Assembly (NCBI RefSeq): GCF_037081675.1
Contig: NZ_JAZAQL010000003.1
Coordinates: forward strand, 567,298-631,297
Length of the DNA: 64,000 bases
From: Halorubellus litoreus
GTDB taxonomy: Archaea > Halobacteriota > Halobacteria > Halobacteriales > Natrialbaceae
Direction of reading: 5' to 3'
The position numbers were made by a program, and so were the translations under genes. Positions within the stretch are counted from its first letter, which is position 1. Each line of letters opens with the position of its first letter. Below the pieces are notes generated by a model. It did no database searches and was not told where the DNA came from. It saw only the letters and a list, made by a program, of their open reading frames with translations. Shown here in pieces: positions 24,866 to 33,768 of the stretch.

Positions 24866-26461
24866 GTGACCGTCGAACTCGATGGCGAGACCCTCGCGCC
24901 CGAGGACGTCGTCGCCGTCGCGCGCGACGGCGAGCGCGTCGCACTCCCCGACGCGGCACGGGAGCGCATCCGCGAGTCCCGCGAACGCGTCGAGGACGTC
25001 GTCGACTCCGGCGAGGCGGTCTACGGCCTCAACACGGGGTTCGGCGACCTCGTCACCGAACGCATCCCGCGCGAGGACGTCGAGACGCTCCAGACGAACC
25101 TCCTCCGGAGTCACGCGGCCGGCGCCGGGCGCGAGTGCACCCGCGAGGAGGTTCGGGCGATGCTCGTCACGCGAGTGAACGCCCTCGCGAAGGGCTACTC
25201 GGGGATTCGCGAGCGCGTCGTCGAGAACCTCGTCGCGTTCCTCAACGAGGGCGTTCACCCGGTCGTGCGCTCGCGGGGAAGTCTCGGTGCGAGCGGTGAC
25301 CTCGCGCCCCTCGCGCACCTCGCGCTCGTCCTCCTCGGGGAGGGCGAGGCGCACGTCGAACCGCCAGACGGTGGGCCGGCGAGCGAGCGCGAGCGCGTGG
25401 ACGGTGCGAGCGCGCTCGACGCGGCCGGCGTCGACCCCGTCTCGCTCGCGCCGAAGGAGGGCCTCGCGCTCATCAACGGCACCCAGCTGACCGTCGGTAT
25501 CGCCGCGATGGCCGTCGTCGACGCCGAACGCATCCTCACCGCCGCGGACGTCGCCGGCGGGCTGACGACCGAGGTGACGATGGGAACGACCGCGTCCTGC
25601 GACGACGCCCTCCAGTCGGTTCGCCCGCACGAGGGACAGGCCACGAGTGCGCGGAACGTCCGCGCCGCGACCGAGGGAAGCGAGATCGTCGAATCGCACC
25701 GGAACTGCGACCGCGTGCAGGACGCGTACGCCATCCGTTGCCTCCCGCAGGTCCACGGCGCGGTCCGCGACGCCGTCGCGCACGTCCGCGAGGGCGTGGA
25801 GACCGAGTTGAACAGCGCGACCGACAACCCGCTGGTGTTCGCCGCGGACGCGACGGACCCCCGCGCGAGCGGCACCGAGCACGCCGCCGTCCTCTCCGGT
25901 GGGAACTTCCACGGCGCGCCGCTCGCGCACCGCCTCGACTACCTCACCGCCGCGATGACGGACCTCGCAGCTATCAGCGAACGCCGCACGGACCGGCTCC
26001 TGAACCCGAAACTCCAGGAGGACCACCTGCCCGCGTACCTCGCCGCCGACCCCGGCCTCGAATCCGGATACATGATCGGGCAGTACACGAGCGCGGCACT
26101 CGTGAACGAATGCCGGAGTCTCGGACGAGCAGCGACGGACAACACGCCCGTCTCCGGCGGGCAGGAGGACCACGTGTCGATGAGCGCCGGCGCGGCGATG
26201 CACGCCCAGACGGCGGTAGAGAACGCGGCGACGGTCGTCGGCGTCGAACTGCTCTGTGGCGCGCAGGCCCTGGAGTACGTCGACGACGACCTGTCGCCCG
26301 GCGCCGGCACCGGCGCCGCCGTCGACGCCGTCCGCGAGGTCGCGCCCGCGCTGGACGAGGACCGCCAGTTGTCCCCCGAGATGGACGACGCCGGCACGCT
26401 GGTGCGGGCCGGGCTCCTGGCGGAGAGCGTCCGCGATGCCGTCGACGGCGAACTCGCCTGA
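24866..26461 (+). CDS. hutH: Histidine ammonia-lyase
   Basis: 531 residues, near the usual 510. The active-site MIO cofactor is formed from Ala142-Ser143-Gly144 in RGSLGASGDLAPLAH. Other signatures are YGLNTGFG (catalytic Tyr), TDNPLVF, GNFHG, SERRTDRLLNPKL and TPVSGGQEDHVSM. It converts L-histidine to urocanate and ammonia. The GTG start gives the canonical N terminus; a second GTG lies 9 bases upstream. The other histidine-utilisation genes (hutU, hutI, hutG) are not in this window, so this gene stands apart from a full hut operon here. Confidence 0.93.
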   Translation: MTVELDGETLAPEDVVAVARDGERVALPDAARERIRESRERVEDVVDSGEAVYGLNTGFGDLVTERIPREDVETLQTNLLRSHAAGAGRECTREEVRAMLVTRVNALAKGYSGIRERVVENLVAFLNEGVHPVVRSRGSLGASGDLAPLAHLALVLLGEGEAHVEPPDGGPASERERVDGASALDAAGVDPVSLAPKEGLALINGTQLTVGIAAMAVVDAERILTAADVAGGLTTEVTMGTTASCDDALQSVRPHEGQATSARNVRAATEGSEIVESHRNCDRVQDAYAIRCLPQVHGAVRDAVAHVREGVETELNSATDNPLVFAADATDPRASGTEHAAVLSGGNFHGAPLAHRLDYLTAAMTDLAAISERRTDRLLNPKLQEDHLPAYLAADPGLESGYMIGQYTSAALVNECRSLGRAATDNTPVSGGQEDHVSMSAGAAMHAQTAVENAATVVGVELLCGAQALEYVDDDLSPGAGTGAAVDAVREVAPALDEDRQLSPEMDDAGTLVRAGLLAESVRDAVDGELA

Positions 26462-26497
26462 GTCACCGGCTCCCTCGTCGCGTCCCCGACGACCGCT

Positions 26498-26644
26498 TCA
26501 GAGGTCGTAGTGCGCGACGTCCGTCGACCCGCAACAGCCACACGTGCCGGTGTCGTCGCGGAGACGGGTCCCGCAGCGGCGACACTCGACGAACGAGGAC
26601 TCGGGGGTCGTGCCCGCGAACGCTCGGCGGAGGCGGTCGAACAT
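26498..26644 (-). CDS. 48-residue zinc-ribbon protein, copy 1
   Basis: Sequence begins MFDRLRRAFAGTTPESSF and has five cysteines: Cys21 and Cys24 (ECRRCG) and Cys35, Cys37, Cys38 (TCGCCGS), a plausible single zinc-binding ribbon. The ATG is preceded at the right distance by a TATA-like ctacttatcc on the minus strand, giving a leaderless start. A paralogue of equal length, identical except at residues 29-34, lies at 41687. Small zinc-finger proteins of this size are common in haloarchaea and some affect regulation; this one has no assigned role. Confidence 0.75.
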   Translation of the reverse strand: MFDRLRRAFAGTTPESSFVECRRCGTRLRDDTGTCGCCGSTDVAHYDL

Positions 26645-26667
26645 ACGCCACCTCACTCACGGCTTGG

Positions 26668-26677
26668 GGATAAGTAG
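26668..26677 (-). promoter_or_regulatory. TATA box of zinc-ribbon gene copy 1
   Basis: Minus-strand ctacttatcc lies 24-33 bases before the ATG at 26644. The same element is at the same distance in copy 2, inside the conserved repeat. Confidence 0.6.
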
Positions 26678-27000
26678 TGACCACGTACGGTGAAAGTGGA
26701 AACCGGATGCAGTAGCGCCGATGGACGCGATTACGGTCCCAACGGAGGGTTCGTCTGAATTGCTGGCAAGGTCGATATCGGTGCTCGTTCGAAGCCACTC
26801 CGAACTCGGGGCGCGTCGTCCGCCAGAAAGCCCAACCCTGGCAGTCCCGCGTCGCCGTGAAGAGATGCAGTCGTGTGCAACCGCGACTTCGAAACCTTCG
26901 TTCGGTACCACGACGAACTGGGTCACGGGAGTAACTTCGTCACGCTAGCGGCGACGGGGATGCTGTCCGAACCCGAAGAACTTTCATCCGCTTCCCATTA

Positions 27001-27026
27001 CACACGCACGAATGCGGTAACGTGTG
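27001..27026. promoter_or_regulatory. Inverted repeat CACACG-14-CGTGTG before the dehydrogenase
   Basis: A perfect 6-bp inverted repeat with a 14-base spacer lies just after a TATA-like cccattaca. The ACACG/CGTGT half-sites resemble those in the operator cluster at 33408-33466 next to the winged-helix regulator gene, so one regulator might serve both. Confidence 0.35.
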
Positions 27027-27102
27027 ACACTCCCGGTCCCGGGGAGCGACGTGACCGGCTCCCAGTCCGAGGAGGCAACGTGACCGACCCCAGCACCACA
27101 CC

Positions 27103-30100
27103 ATGGCCATCCAGCCAGACCCACGCGACGACGACGAATCGGCGTACGACTACCGGAGCGACCGCGTCGACCGCCCAGGTCTCGTCTCGGACCTGGAATC
27201 GCTCGTCGACGGCGACGTCAGGTTCGACGACTACTCACGCCAGCTCTACGCGACCGACGCGAGCATCTACGAGGTCACGCCCATCGGCGTCGTCTTCCCG
27301 ACGTCCACCGCCGACGTCGCCGCAGTCGTCGAGTACTGCGCCGAGCGCGAGATACCAGTGCTACCCCGCGGTGGCGGAACGAGTCTCGCCGGCCAGACGG
27401 TCAACGAAGCGGTCGTCCTGGACTTCACGCGTCACATGGACGAGCTGGTCGATGCGAACCCGGAGGACCGTCGAGCACGCGCACAGCCGGGAATCACGCT
27501 CGGCGACCTGAACGCGACGCTCGCCGCAGACGGCCTGAAGTTCGCACCGGACCCGGCGTGGGGCGACAAGAGCGCGCTCGGCGGAGCTATCGGGAACAAC
27601 TCCACGGGCGCGCACTCGCTCCAGTACGGGAAGACCGACGCGTACGTCGAGGAGTGCGAAGTCGTGCTCGCCGACGGAACCGTGACGACGTTCGGCGAGG
27701 TGTCGCGGGCGGACCTCCGCGCTCGCGCGGACCCCGACGGCGACCTCGAGGCACGCATCTACGCCGAAGTGGAGCGCATCCTCGCGGAGGAGACGGACGA
27801 GATCGACGCGCGGTATCCGGACCTCAAGCGGAACGTCTCCGGCTACAATCTCGACTGGGTCGTCGAACGCGAACGGGAGCGTGGAACCGTCGACCTCGCC
27901 GCACTGCTCGCTGGCAGCGAGGGCACGCTCGCGGTGGTCACCGAAGCCGAGGTGTCCCTGGAGCCGATACCGGAGACGAAGTCGATGGCGCTGCTCGCGT
28001 ACGACGACCTCGTCGAGGCGATGGCTGACGTCTCCGACATCCTCGAGCACGACCCTGCGGCCGTGGAGGTGCTCGACGACGTCCTCATCGACCTCGCACG
28101 GGAGACCGCGGAGTTCGCGGACGTCGTCGACCTCGTCCCCGACGGCGCGAGCGCGGTCCTCCTCGTCGAGTTCTACGCCGACACCGACGACGAAGGCAAG
28201 CAGGCGGTCGCGGACCTGCTCGCGGACCGAACCGACGGCGTGAGCACCGTCGCATCCCCGTCGGAAGGCCATCTCCGGACGGACGCGCCCATCCGGGCGT
28301 TCGATGCGCTGGAAGCGCACGACGAGGCGCGACGGAAGTCGTTCTGGAAACTAAGAAAATCGGGCCTCCCGATCCTCCTGTCGCGGACGACCGACGAGAA
28401 GCACCTCGCGTTCATCGAGGACACCGCGATTCCGCCCGAGCGACTCCCCGAGTACGTCGCCGACTTCCAGGCCCTCCTCGAGGAACACGACACGATGGCG
28501 TCCTTCTACGCGCACGCCGGCCCGGGCGTCCTCCACATCCGACCGCTCGTGAACTCGAAGACCGTCGAGGGCCTCGCGGAGATGGAGACGCTCGCGGACG
28601 AGGTGACGGACCTCGTCGTGAAGTACGGCGGGTCGGTGAGTGGCGAGCACGGCGACGGCCGCGCTCGCACGCAGTGGAACGAGAAGCTCTACGGCGAGTC
28701 CCTCTGGGAGACGTTCCGCGACCTGAAGGCGGCGTTCGACCCGCAGTCCATCCTCAACCCCGGGCAGGTCTGCGGTGACGTGTCGATGACCGAGCACGTG
28801 CGGATGGGGCCCGACTACGAGTACGACGCCGGGTTCGAGCCCGCGCTCGCCTGGGAGAACGACAACGGCATGCAGGGCATGGTCGAACTCTGTCACGGCT
28901 GCGGCGGGTGCCGTGGCCCACAGGAGACGACGGGTGGCGTGATGTGTCCGACGTTCCGCGCGGCCGACGAGGAGATCACGGCGACCCGTGGGCGTGCGAA
29001 CATGCTCCGGCAGGCGATGAGCGGCGACCTGCCCGACGACCCGACCGACGACGAGTTCGTCACGGAGGTCATGGACCTCTGCATCGGCTGCAAGGGCTGT
29101 GCGAAGGACTGTCCGAGCGAGGTGGACATGGCGAAACTCAAGGCAGAGGTCACGCACGCCCATCACGAGGAACACGGGTCGAGTCTGCGGGACAAGGCGT
29201 TCAAGAACGTCGACGCGCTGAGTCGCGTCGGGAGCGCACTCGCGCCACTCTCGAACCTCGCGTCCCGAGTCCCGGGCGCTCGCGTCCTCATGGAGAAGAC
29301 GATCGGGATCGCTCGCGAGCGGTCGCTCCCGACGTTCAAACGGGAGAGCCTCACGGACTGGTTCGACGCCCGCGGCCCCAGGGTACCGGAAGCGGACGCC
29401 GACCGCCGCGCCCTCCTGTTCCCGGACACGTACACGAACTACAGTCACCCCGAGGTCGGGAAGGCCGCGGTGCGAGTCCTGGAGGCGGCGGGCGTCCACG
29501 TTCAGCTCGCGGACCGGACCGACAGCGGTCGCCCCGCGCACTCGAAGGGCTTCCTGGACCGGTCACGAGAGACCGCTCGCGAGAACGTGAACGCGCTCGC
29601 GCCGCGCGTCGACGACGGCTGGGACGTCGTCCTCGTCGAACCGAGTGACGCAGTGATGTTCCAGTCGGACTACCTCGACCTCCTCGGGAGCGACGACGCG
29701 GACGCGGCGACGCTCGCCGCGAACACGTACGGCGTCCTCGAGTACCTCGACCGGTTCCGTCTGGACGAGGCCGTCGACTGGAGCGCCCCCGCGGAGTCAC
29801 TGACCTATCACGGGCACTGTCACCAGAAGGCCACGGGGAAGGACCACCACGCGGTCGGCGTGCTGCGTCGAGCGGGCTACGCGGTCGACCCGCTCGATTC
29901 GGGGTGCTGTGGGATGGCTGGCAGCTTCGGGTACGAGGCCGAGCACTACTCGATGAGCACCGCCATCGCGGACATCCTCTTCGAGCAGGTCGACGACAGC
30001 GACGGCGAGACGGTCGTGGCCCCGGGGGCGTCCTGCCGCACCCAACTCGGCGACCGCGACGGACGCGGTGGCGAGGAACCACCGCATCCGATCGAGAAGC

Positions 30101-30120
30101 TCGACGCCGCGAGACCCTGA
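27103..30120 (+). CDS. FAD/Fe-S fused 2-hydroxy-acid dehydrogenase (D-lactate dehydrogenase-like)
   Basis: 1005 residues. Residues about 60-200 are an FAD-binding PCMH domain (LPRGGGTSLAGQ, GGAIGNNSTGAHS); residues about 240-570 the FAD-oxidase C-terminal domain ending SGEHGDGRARTQW and FDPQSILNPGQV. Two 4Fe-4S motifs follow: CHGCGGC from residue 597 and CIGCKGCAKDCP from residue 660. The C-terminal CCG-type domains include HGHCHQKATG and SGCCGMAGSFGYE. This GlcD plus GlpC fusion oxidises D-lactate or related 2-hydroxy acids and passes electrons to the respiratory chain. A LutBC pair in the same block supports lactate use; the exact substrate is inferred. Confidence 0.85.
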   Translation: MAIQPDPRDDDESAYDYRSDRVDRPGLVSDLESLVDGDVRFDDYSRQLYATDASIYEVTPIGVVFPTSTADVAAVVEYCAEREIPVLPRGGGTSLAGQTVNEAVVLDFTRHMDELVDANPEDRRARAQPGITLGDLNATLAADGLKFAPDPAWGDKSALGGAIGNNSTGAHSLQYGKTDAYVEECEVVLADGTVTTFGEVSRADLRARADPDGDLEARIYAEVERILAEETDEIDARYPDLKRNVSGYNLDWVVERERERGTVDLAALLAGSEGTLAVVTEAEVSLEPIPETKSMALLAYDDLVEAMADVSDILEHDPAAVEVLDDVLIDLARETAEFADVVDLVPDGASAVLLVEFYADTDDEGKQAVADLLADRTDGVSTVASPSEGHLRTDAPIRAFDALEAHDEARRKSFWKLRKSGLPILLSRTTDEKHLAFIEDTAIPPERLPEYVADFQALLEEHDTMASFYAHAGPGVLHIRPLVNSKTVEGLAEMETLADEVTDLVVKYGGSVSGEHGDGRARTQWNEKLYGESLWETFRDLKAAFDPQSILNPGQVCGDVSMTEHVRMGPDYEYDAGFEPALAWENDNGMQGMVELCHGCGGCRGPQETTGGVMCPTFRAADEEITATRGRANMLRQAMSGDLPDDPTDDEFVTEVMDLCIGCKGCAKDCPSEVDMAKLKAEVTHAHHEEHGSSLRDKAFKNVDALSRVGSALAPLSNLASRVPGARVLMEKTIGIARERSLPTFKRESLTDWFDARGPRVPEADADRRALLFPDTYTNYSHPEVGKAAVRVLEAAGVHVQLADRTDSGRPAHSKGFLDRSRETARENVNALAPRVDDGWDVVLVEPSDAVMFQSDYLDLLGSDDADAATLAANTYGVLEYLDRFRLDEAVDWSAPAESLTYHGHCHQKATGKDHHAVGVLRRAGYAVDPLDSGCCGMAGSFGYEAEHYSMSTAIADILFEQVDDSDGETVVAPGASCRTQLGDRDGRGGEEPPHPIEKLDAARP

Positions 30121-30121
30121 A

Positions 30122-30613
30122 TCACCGGTCGGCGACGAACCGGAGGACGCTCTCCAGCGGCCTGAATCCGAGTGCGCCACGACGGTCGACTCGGAACCCG
30201 CGTCGCTCGCCGAGCGAGTTCACTGCGCTCGCGAACGACGGGACGTCGATGGGAGCGTGCACGCGGTACGCGTACGCCGGACCGTCGGCGACGTCGACCG
30301 CGACCTTCGGTCGCCCGAACGCACCGCCCTCGTAGATGCGGACGCGTTCGACGTCCTCGTACTCGATGCGGTGCGTTCGCTTGGCCATCCCGACGAGCCC
30401 GTCGACGCCGGCGTCCGCGTACCGTTCGACGGCGCGCTCGGCGACCCGATGGGTTTCGCGACGCGCAATCCCGAACAGCGGCGTGAGGTAGTGGTACTCC
30501 GGTATCACCAGTTCGCTATCGGTGAAGAGCAGGTCCGCCATCCGGAGCGGGAACGCGCCCGCCATCACCAGGTGAACGTGCACGTGGACCGCCTCGTGCT
30601 CCGACCCCGTCAT
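30122..30613 (-). CDS. Conserved haloarchaeal protein of unknown function
   Basis: 163 residues, soluble, beginning EHEAVHVHVHLVMAGAFPLRMADLLFTDSELVIPEYHYLTPLFG. The middle (RTHRIEYEDVERVRIYEGGAFGRPKVAVDVADG) looks like a PH-like or membrane-associated beta domain. It is ATGA-coupled to the small membrane protein gene upstream and is the last gene of the operon led by the regulator and NRAMP-like transporter. It ends one base from the stop of the convergent dehydrogenase. Confidence 0.65.
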   Translation of the reverse strand: MTGSEHEAVHVHVHLVMAGAFPLRMADLLFTDSELVIPEYHYLTPLFGIARRETHRVAERAVERYADAGVDGLVGMAKRTHRIEYEDVERVRIYEGGAFGRPKVAVDVADGPAYAYRVHAPIDVPSFASAVNSLGERRGFRVDRRGALGFRPLESVLRFVADR

Positions 30614-30951
30614 CCAGTCACCACTCCGTTCACGCCGCGGTTCACCAGCAGCAATCCACCGCCGACGAACAACAGCCCGGTCCGAGTCCCCGTGAGCGCG
30701 AGTGCAAGCCCGGTGACGACTCCGACACCAGCACCGGCCAGGATGAGCACGCTCGGGTTCGGGTCAGGTGCTTCGCTGTACCGGTGCGCGGTGTACGCCG
30801 CGACCATCCCGAGGACGACGACCGCGACGACGACCGACCGCGCCGTCGAAGGACCGACGACGGCTCGCAGAGCAAGGATGAACGCGAGCGCGGTCACGTA
30901 CACCCACAGGCGGTACCGAGCCAGCAGTTCCGCGGAGTCGTGCACGCGCAT
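30610..30951 (-). CDS. Small membrane protein of unknown function
   Basis: 113 residues with about four hydrophobic segments (LWVYVTALAFILALRAVV, SVVVAVVVLGMVAAY, VLILAGAGVGVVTGLALAL and LLFVGGGLLLV). The ATG chosen (MRVHDSAEL) lies 3 bases past the stop of the transporter gene, and a longer frame would overlap that gene. It is ATGA-coupled to the next gene. It may be an accessory of the transporter. Confidence 0.65.
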   Translation of the reverse strand: MRVHDSAELLARYRLWVYVTALAFILALRAVVGPSTARSVVVAVVVLGMVAAYTAHRYSEAPDPNPSVLILAGAGVGVVTGLALALTGTRTGLLFVGGGLLLVNRGVNGVVTG

Positions 30952-30952
30952 C

Positions 30953-32686
30953 CTAGTCGAAGTACCCTCCTTCCTGCCCGACATCACCGATCGTGCCGCG
31001 CTTGTCGCGTTTCGCTCTGATGGACAGGAACACCGTCGTCGCTTGAACGAGCCCGAACACGCCGTAGAGGAGAAGCCCGCCGTACCCGCTCCCGAGCACG
31101 GCCGGGTCGGTCTGGAAGACCGGGAGCCCGACGGTCGAGGAGAGGATCTCGCCGACGAGCAGGACGCTGAAGTACCCGAAGAAGCCCGTCCCCAGCAAGA
31201 GCGTGATCGTCCGCGCCCACCCCGGTTGGGTGTGCTCGGGGAGTTCCCGCACGTTGAGGACGAGAACGAGCGCGGTGTACGGCCACATCATGATACCGGA
31301 CATGGCAGCGGCGACGACGAGCAGTCCGAACGGTTGGTCGATCGGGATGGGTGACGCGAGGATCGCGATACCCCAGGCGACGAACACGGTCAGGAGCGTC
31401 CAGAATATCCGGGGAAGGCTCCAGCCCGCCGAGCGCCCGTACAGTTCGTAGACGACGTCGGCGCTGTTCCGGACGAACGATTCGACGATGGCGTACTCGG
31501 TGGTGAGGAGCGAGACGAACAGCGTCGTGAAGATGAGGCCGCCACCGACGGCACCGACCTGCGGGACGATGGTATCGGCCCACATCACGACGCCGTCAGT
31601 CGCGGCGCCCGACGCGTACTCCGCGGCGATCGCCATCATCATCGTCGCGACGACGATGAGGCCGACGACGAAGGTCAGGAGGTGTTCCAGTTGCGCGAGC
31701 CGCCACCAGCCCTGCCACCGACGGATGTTCCGCACCGTCGGCGGGAACGTGAACCCGTCCTTGTGCACGGGTTCGGGTTCGTCCCCGACGACCGGGTTCT
31801 TGATTCGGCCCTGGTAGCGCCCCATCGCGTACCCTTTCTCGCGCACCCAGAGGCTCTGTGAGAGGTTGAGGTACCCGCCAGCGCCGGCGTACGCGAGCCC
31901 GCCGAGGAATATCGCGAGGTCACCACCGGGCGGGATAGCGCCGATGCTCGCGATACCTCCGGGAACGTTCGCGAGTTCGTTCACGGAGCCGAGCGCGACG
32001 AACAGGGCAACTGCGACCAGCGAGGCGATGGTGACGAGCACCATCTGGATGCGTTCGACGACGTTGTACATCAGGGGCGTCAGCTGGTAGGTCAGCCAGA
32101 TGAGGATCATCAGAGCGATGCCGAACAGCCGCCAGGCGACGAGTTCGACGCCCAGTATCGACAACCGTAACTCTTCGAACCCGACGCCGATCGCGCCGAC
32201 CTTCGCGGCGCTTGCCGCCCACCCCGGCCAGCCGAGGCTGATGAATCCAAGTAGCAGGAAGAACGCCGGCCAGAACGTATGCAAGCGCTCGAACGCACGG
32301 AAGATGGATTCGCCGGTGGCGAGCGTCCACCGCTGGATCTCCGTGTTGATGAAGAACTGGAGGAGCACGCCGACGAAGAACGCCCAGTACAGCGACCAGC
32401 CGTGCTGCGCGATGAGGACCGGCCAGAAGAGCGTCTCGCCGCTGCCGAGCGAGGCACCGAGCATGATGGCGCTCGGCCCGAGGACGTGCGAGAGCTTCGG
32501 GACTCGCGGCAGGTCGAGTAACCGATACCCGCCGCTGCGGCCTCGATCCGGGAACTCGTCGGTCTCGGGAGCGATGTCGAGGTTGTCGTACGCGGTCGGC
32601 ATGTACGACGACCCGTGGTACTCGCGGCCCTCCTCGTCGGACATGTAGACCGTGCCTTCCAGGTCCGCGGGGTCGTCCTCAGACAT
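30953..32686 (-). CDS. NRAMP-like membrane transporter
   Basis: 577 residues. A 65-residue acidic soluble N terminus precedes about twelve membrane helices. The first helix HVLGPSAIMLGASLGSGETLFWP resembles the NRAMP helix 1, where the metal-binding DPGN is normally found; here the position reads GSGE, so the metal site is not conserved. WVREKGYAMGRYQGRIKNPVVGDEPEPVH is a long cytoplasmic loop. Haloarchaeal relatives are often named divalent metal transporters, but the altered motif and the lactate-type neighbours suggest another substrate, perhaps an organic acid. It shares an operon with the two following genes and probably the regulator before it. Confidence 0.75.
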   Translation of the reverse strand: MSEDDPADLEGTVYMSDEEGREYHGSSYMPTAYDNLDIAPETDEFPDRGRSGGYRLLDLPRVPKLSHVLGPSAIMLGASLGSGETLFWPVLIAQHGWSLYWAFFVGVLLQFFINTEIQRWTLATGESIFRAFERLHTFWPAFFLLLGFISLGWPGWAASAAKVGAIGVGFEELRLSILGVELVAWRLFGIALMILIWLTYQLTPLMYNVVERIQMVLVTIASLVAVALFVALGSVNELANVPGGIASIGAIPPGGDLAIFLGGLAYAGAGGYLNLSQSLWVREKGYAMGRYQGRIKNPVVGDEPEPVHKDGFTFPPTVRNIRRWQGWWRLAQLEHLLTFVVGLIVVATMMMAIAAEYASGAATDGVVMWADTIVPQVGAVGGGLIFTTLFVSLLTTEYAIVESFVRNSADVVYELYGRSAGWSLPRIFWTLLTVFVAWGIAILASPIPIDQPFGLLVVAAAMSGIMMWPYTALVLVLNVRELPEHTQPGWARTITLLLGTGFFGYFSVLLVGEILSSTVGLPVFQTDPAVLGSGYGGLLLYGVFGLVQATTVFLSIRAKRDKRGTIGDVGQEGGYFD

Positions 32687-32761
32687 GCGCGGCCCCTCCG
32701 GTGTTGGCGTGCTGGGTCGTCGGTGGAGGGCCGTCGGCAGGATGCATCGAACCTGTTCCGG

Positions 32762-33313
32762 TCACCCCCCGAGGAAGTGCCAGATGTGACCGCGTTCTTC
32801 GGGAGGGTTGACGCCCGGGAGTTCCGCGAGAGCCGGCTGGATGGCGTTCCACCAGCCTTCGGCTGTCTGGTACTCTGCTGGGTTCTCGGGGAACACGTCC
32901 TGGAGGAAGTCCGACTTCTTCGCCTCCGGGTGCTCTTGGAGGTACTCGTACGCCGCGATGAGGGCCTCCTGTCGCGTCTTCAGGGTCTTCCCGGTTCCGG
33001 GAAGGTCGGTCTGTTCGACGAGTCCTTCGATCGAGGACGACGAGTCCTGGTCGACGTCGTCGGTCTTCGGCATCGGTTTCCACCAGACGCGACTTCGCGA
33101 CCCGACCTTCCGCGTCTCGAGGACGCCCTGCTCCACGAGTTCGTTCAGTTTGTTGTGTGCGGTTCGGCGGGAGCAGTTCACGTTCTCCATGATGTCGGAC
33201 GCCGTCAGCGGCCGTGCCTGGTCGTGGCGCTGATGGAAGACGTCGAGAATCGCGTCCAGCGGAACGCGACCGGAGTTTCCGGCATCGTCGTTCCGCTCTC
33301 GCGGCGGCACCAT
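32762..33313 (-). CDS. Winged-helix transcriptional regulator
   Basis: 183 residues. Residues about 18-75 form a winged helix-turn-helix (VPLDAILDVFHQRH then ASDIMENVNCSRRTAHNKLNELVEQGVLETRKVGSRSRVWWKP as landmarks). The C-terminal 100 residues carry TLKTRQEALIAAYEYLQEHPEAKKSDFLQDVF and GWWNAIQPALAELPGV, a small helical domain probably used for sensing or dimer formation. The start fits a TATA-like gtcttatcc about 27 bases upstream. It leads the transporter operon and faces the binding-protein gene of the ABC importer across an operator-rich gap, so it may control both. Confidence 0.85.
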   Translation of the reverse strand: MVPPRERNDDAGNSGRVPLDAILDVFHQRHDQARPLTASDIMENVNCSRRTAHNKLNELVEQGVLETRKVGSRSRVWWKPMPKTDDVDQDSSSSIEGLVEQTDLPGTGKTLKTRQEALIAAYEYLQEHPEAKKSDFLQDVFPENPAEYQTAEGWWNAIQPALAELPGVNPPEERGHIWHFLGG

Positions 33314-33407
33314 GTCTCAATCCTGCGGTGGGAGCGGGATAAGACTTGTCACCGTTCCTTCGTGCGAGCTCGGAGCGCTCGTTCGGTCGTCCACGAACGT
33401 CAGCCCC

Positions 33408-33466
33408 GTACACACGTGTGCAGGCCCACCCCTGCACACGAGTGAACCGCACTTGCACTCGTGTAC
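33408..33466. promoter_or_regulatory. Cluster of overlapping inverted repeats (candidate operators)
   Basis: GTGTGCAGG-6-CCTGCACAC (33416-33439) and ACACGAGTG-11-CACTCGTGT (33436-33464) are both perfect and overlap. The cluster begins and ends with GTACAC/GTGTAC. The density of TGCACAC/GTGT half-sites in non-coding DNA between divergent genes points to a regulator binding site, most simply for the adjacent winged-helix protein. Confidence 0.6.
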
Positions 33467-33760
33467 AATCCCCAGATCGCGTCGTGGGACGGAACGACAG
33501 GTTCGAGACCGATGCGGTCATGATGACCCAGAAGCCCCACTGTGGGCGTGTGATGGCGGACTACGTGGCTGAATAGCCCCCGGTGAGCGACCTACGCTCC
33601 GCGCGCAGCCACCCCAGGGTGCTGCAGTCGTGTGAATACCCATCGCTGTGTTTCGCCCAATCACAGTGCGACCAGATAAAACCGGTGCACAGCGTGAGAC
33701 GTTAGTTTTCGCCACGGAAAGGAGCTAAACTCACAGTGAATGTATTCATCGTTGACCCAA

Positions 33761-33768
33761 ATTATAAG
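33761..33768 (+). promoter_or_regulatory. TATA box of the ABC importer operon
   Basis: attataag lies about 28 bases before the ATG at 33793, consistent with a leaderless transcript and used to choose that start. Confidence 0.65.

Larger units (their letters stand above)
26494..26734. repeat. 241-bp direct repeat, copy 1 (zinc-ribbon gene plus promoter)
   Basis: This segment recurs at 41683-41923 in the same orientation, with equal length and no gaps. It holds the zinc-ribbon gene, its TATA box and about 90 further non-coding bases. From the middle of the gene to the end at ...attac there are only two mismatches in about 155 bases; most differences fall in the codons for residues 23-34. The two copies flank the 15-kb 2-hydroxy-acid block. 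Confidence 0.9.
26645..27102. other. 458-bp intergenic region between zinc-ribbon gene and dehydrogenase
   Basis: The first 90 bases belong to the 241-bp repeat and hold the zinc-ribbon promoter. The rest has no convincing gene: a 75-codon frame from 26721 has poor composition and its counterpart diverges at once after the second repeat copy. A TATA-like cccattaca (26994-27002) and an inverted repeat at 27001-27026 mark a probable promoter/operator for the downstream dehydrogenase, followed by aggagg at about 27069. Confidence 0.6.

Noticed and set aside
26721..26948. 75-codon plus-strand frame starting in the end of repeat copy 1
   Set aside because: The start ATG is shared by both repeat copies, but the frames after it are unrelated and poor in coding character.
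33522..33576. Short frame MMTQKPHCGRVMADYVAE as a small gene
   Set aside because: It has only two cysteine/histidine residues, no promoter at the right distance and no repeated occurrence in the window.
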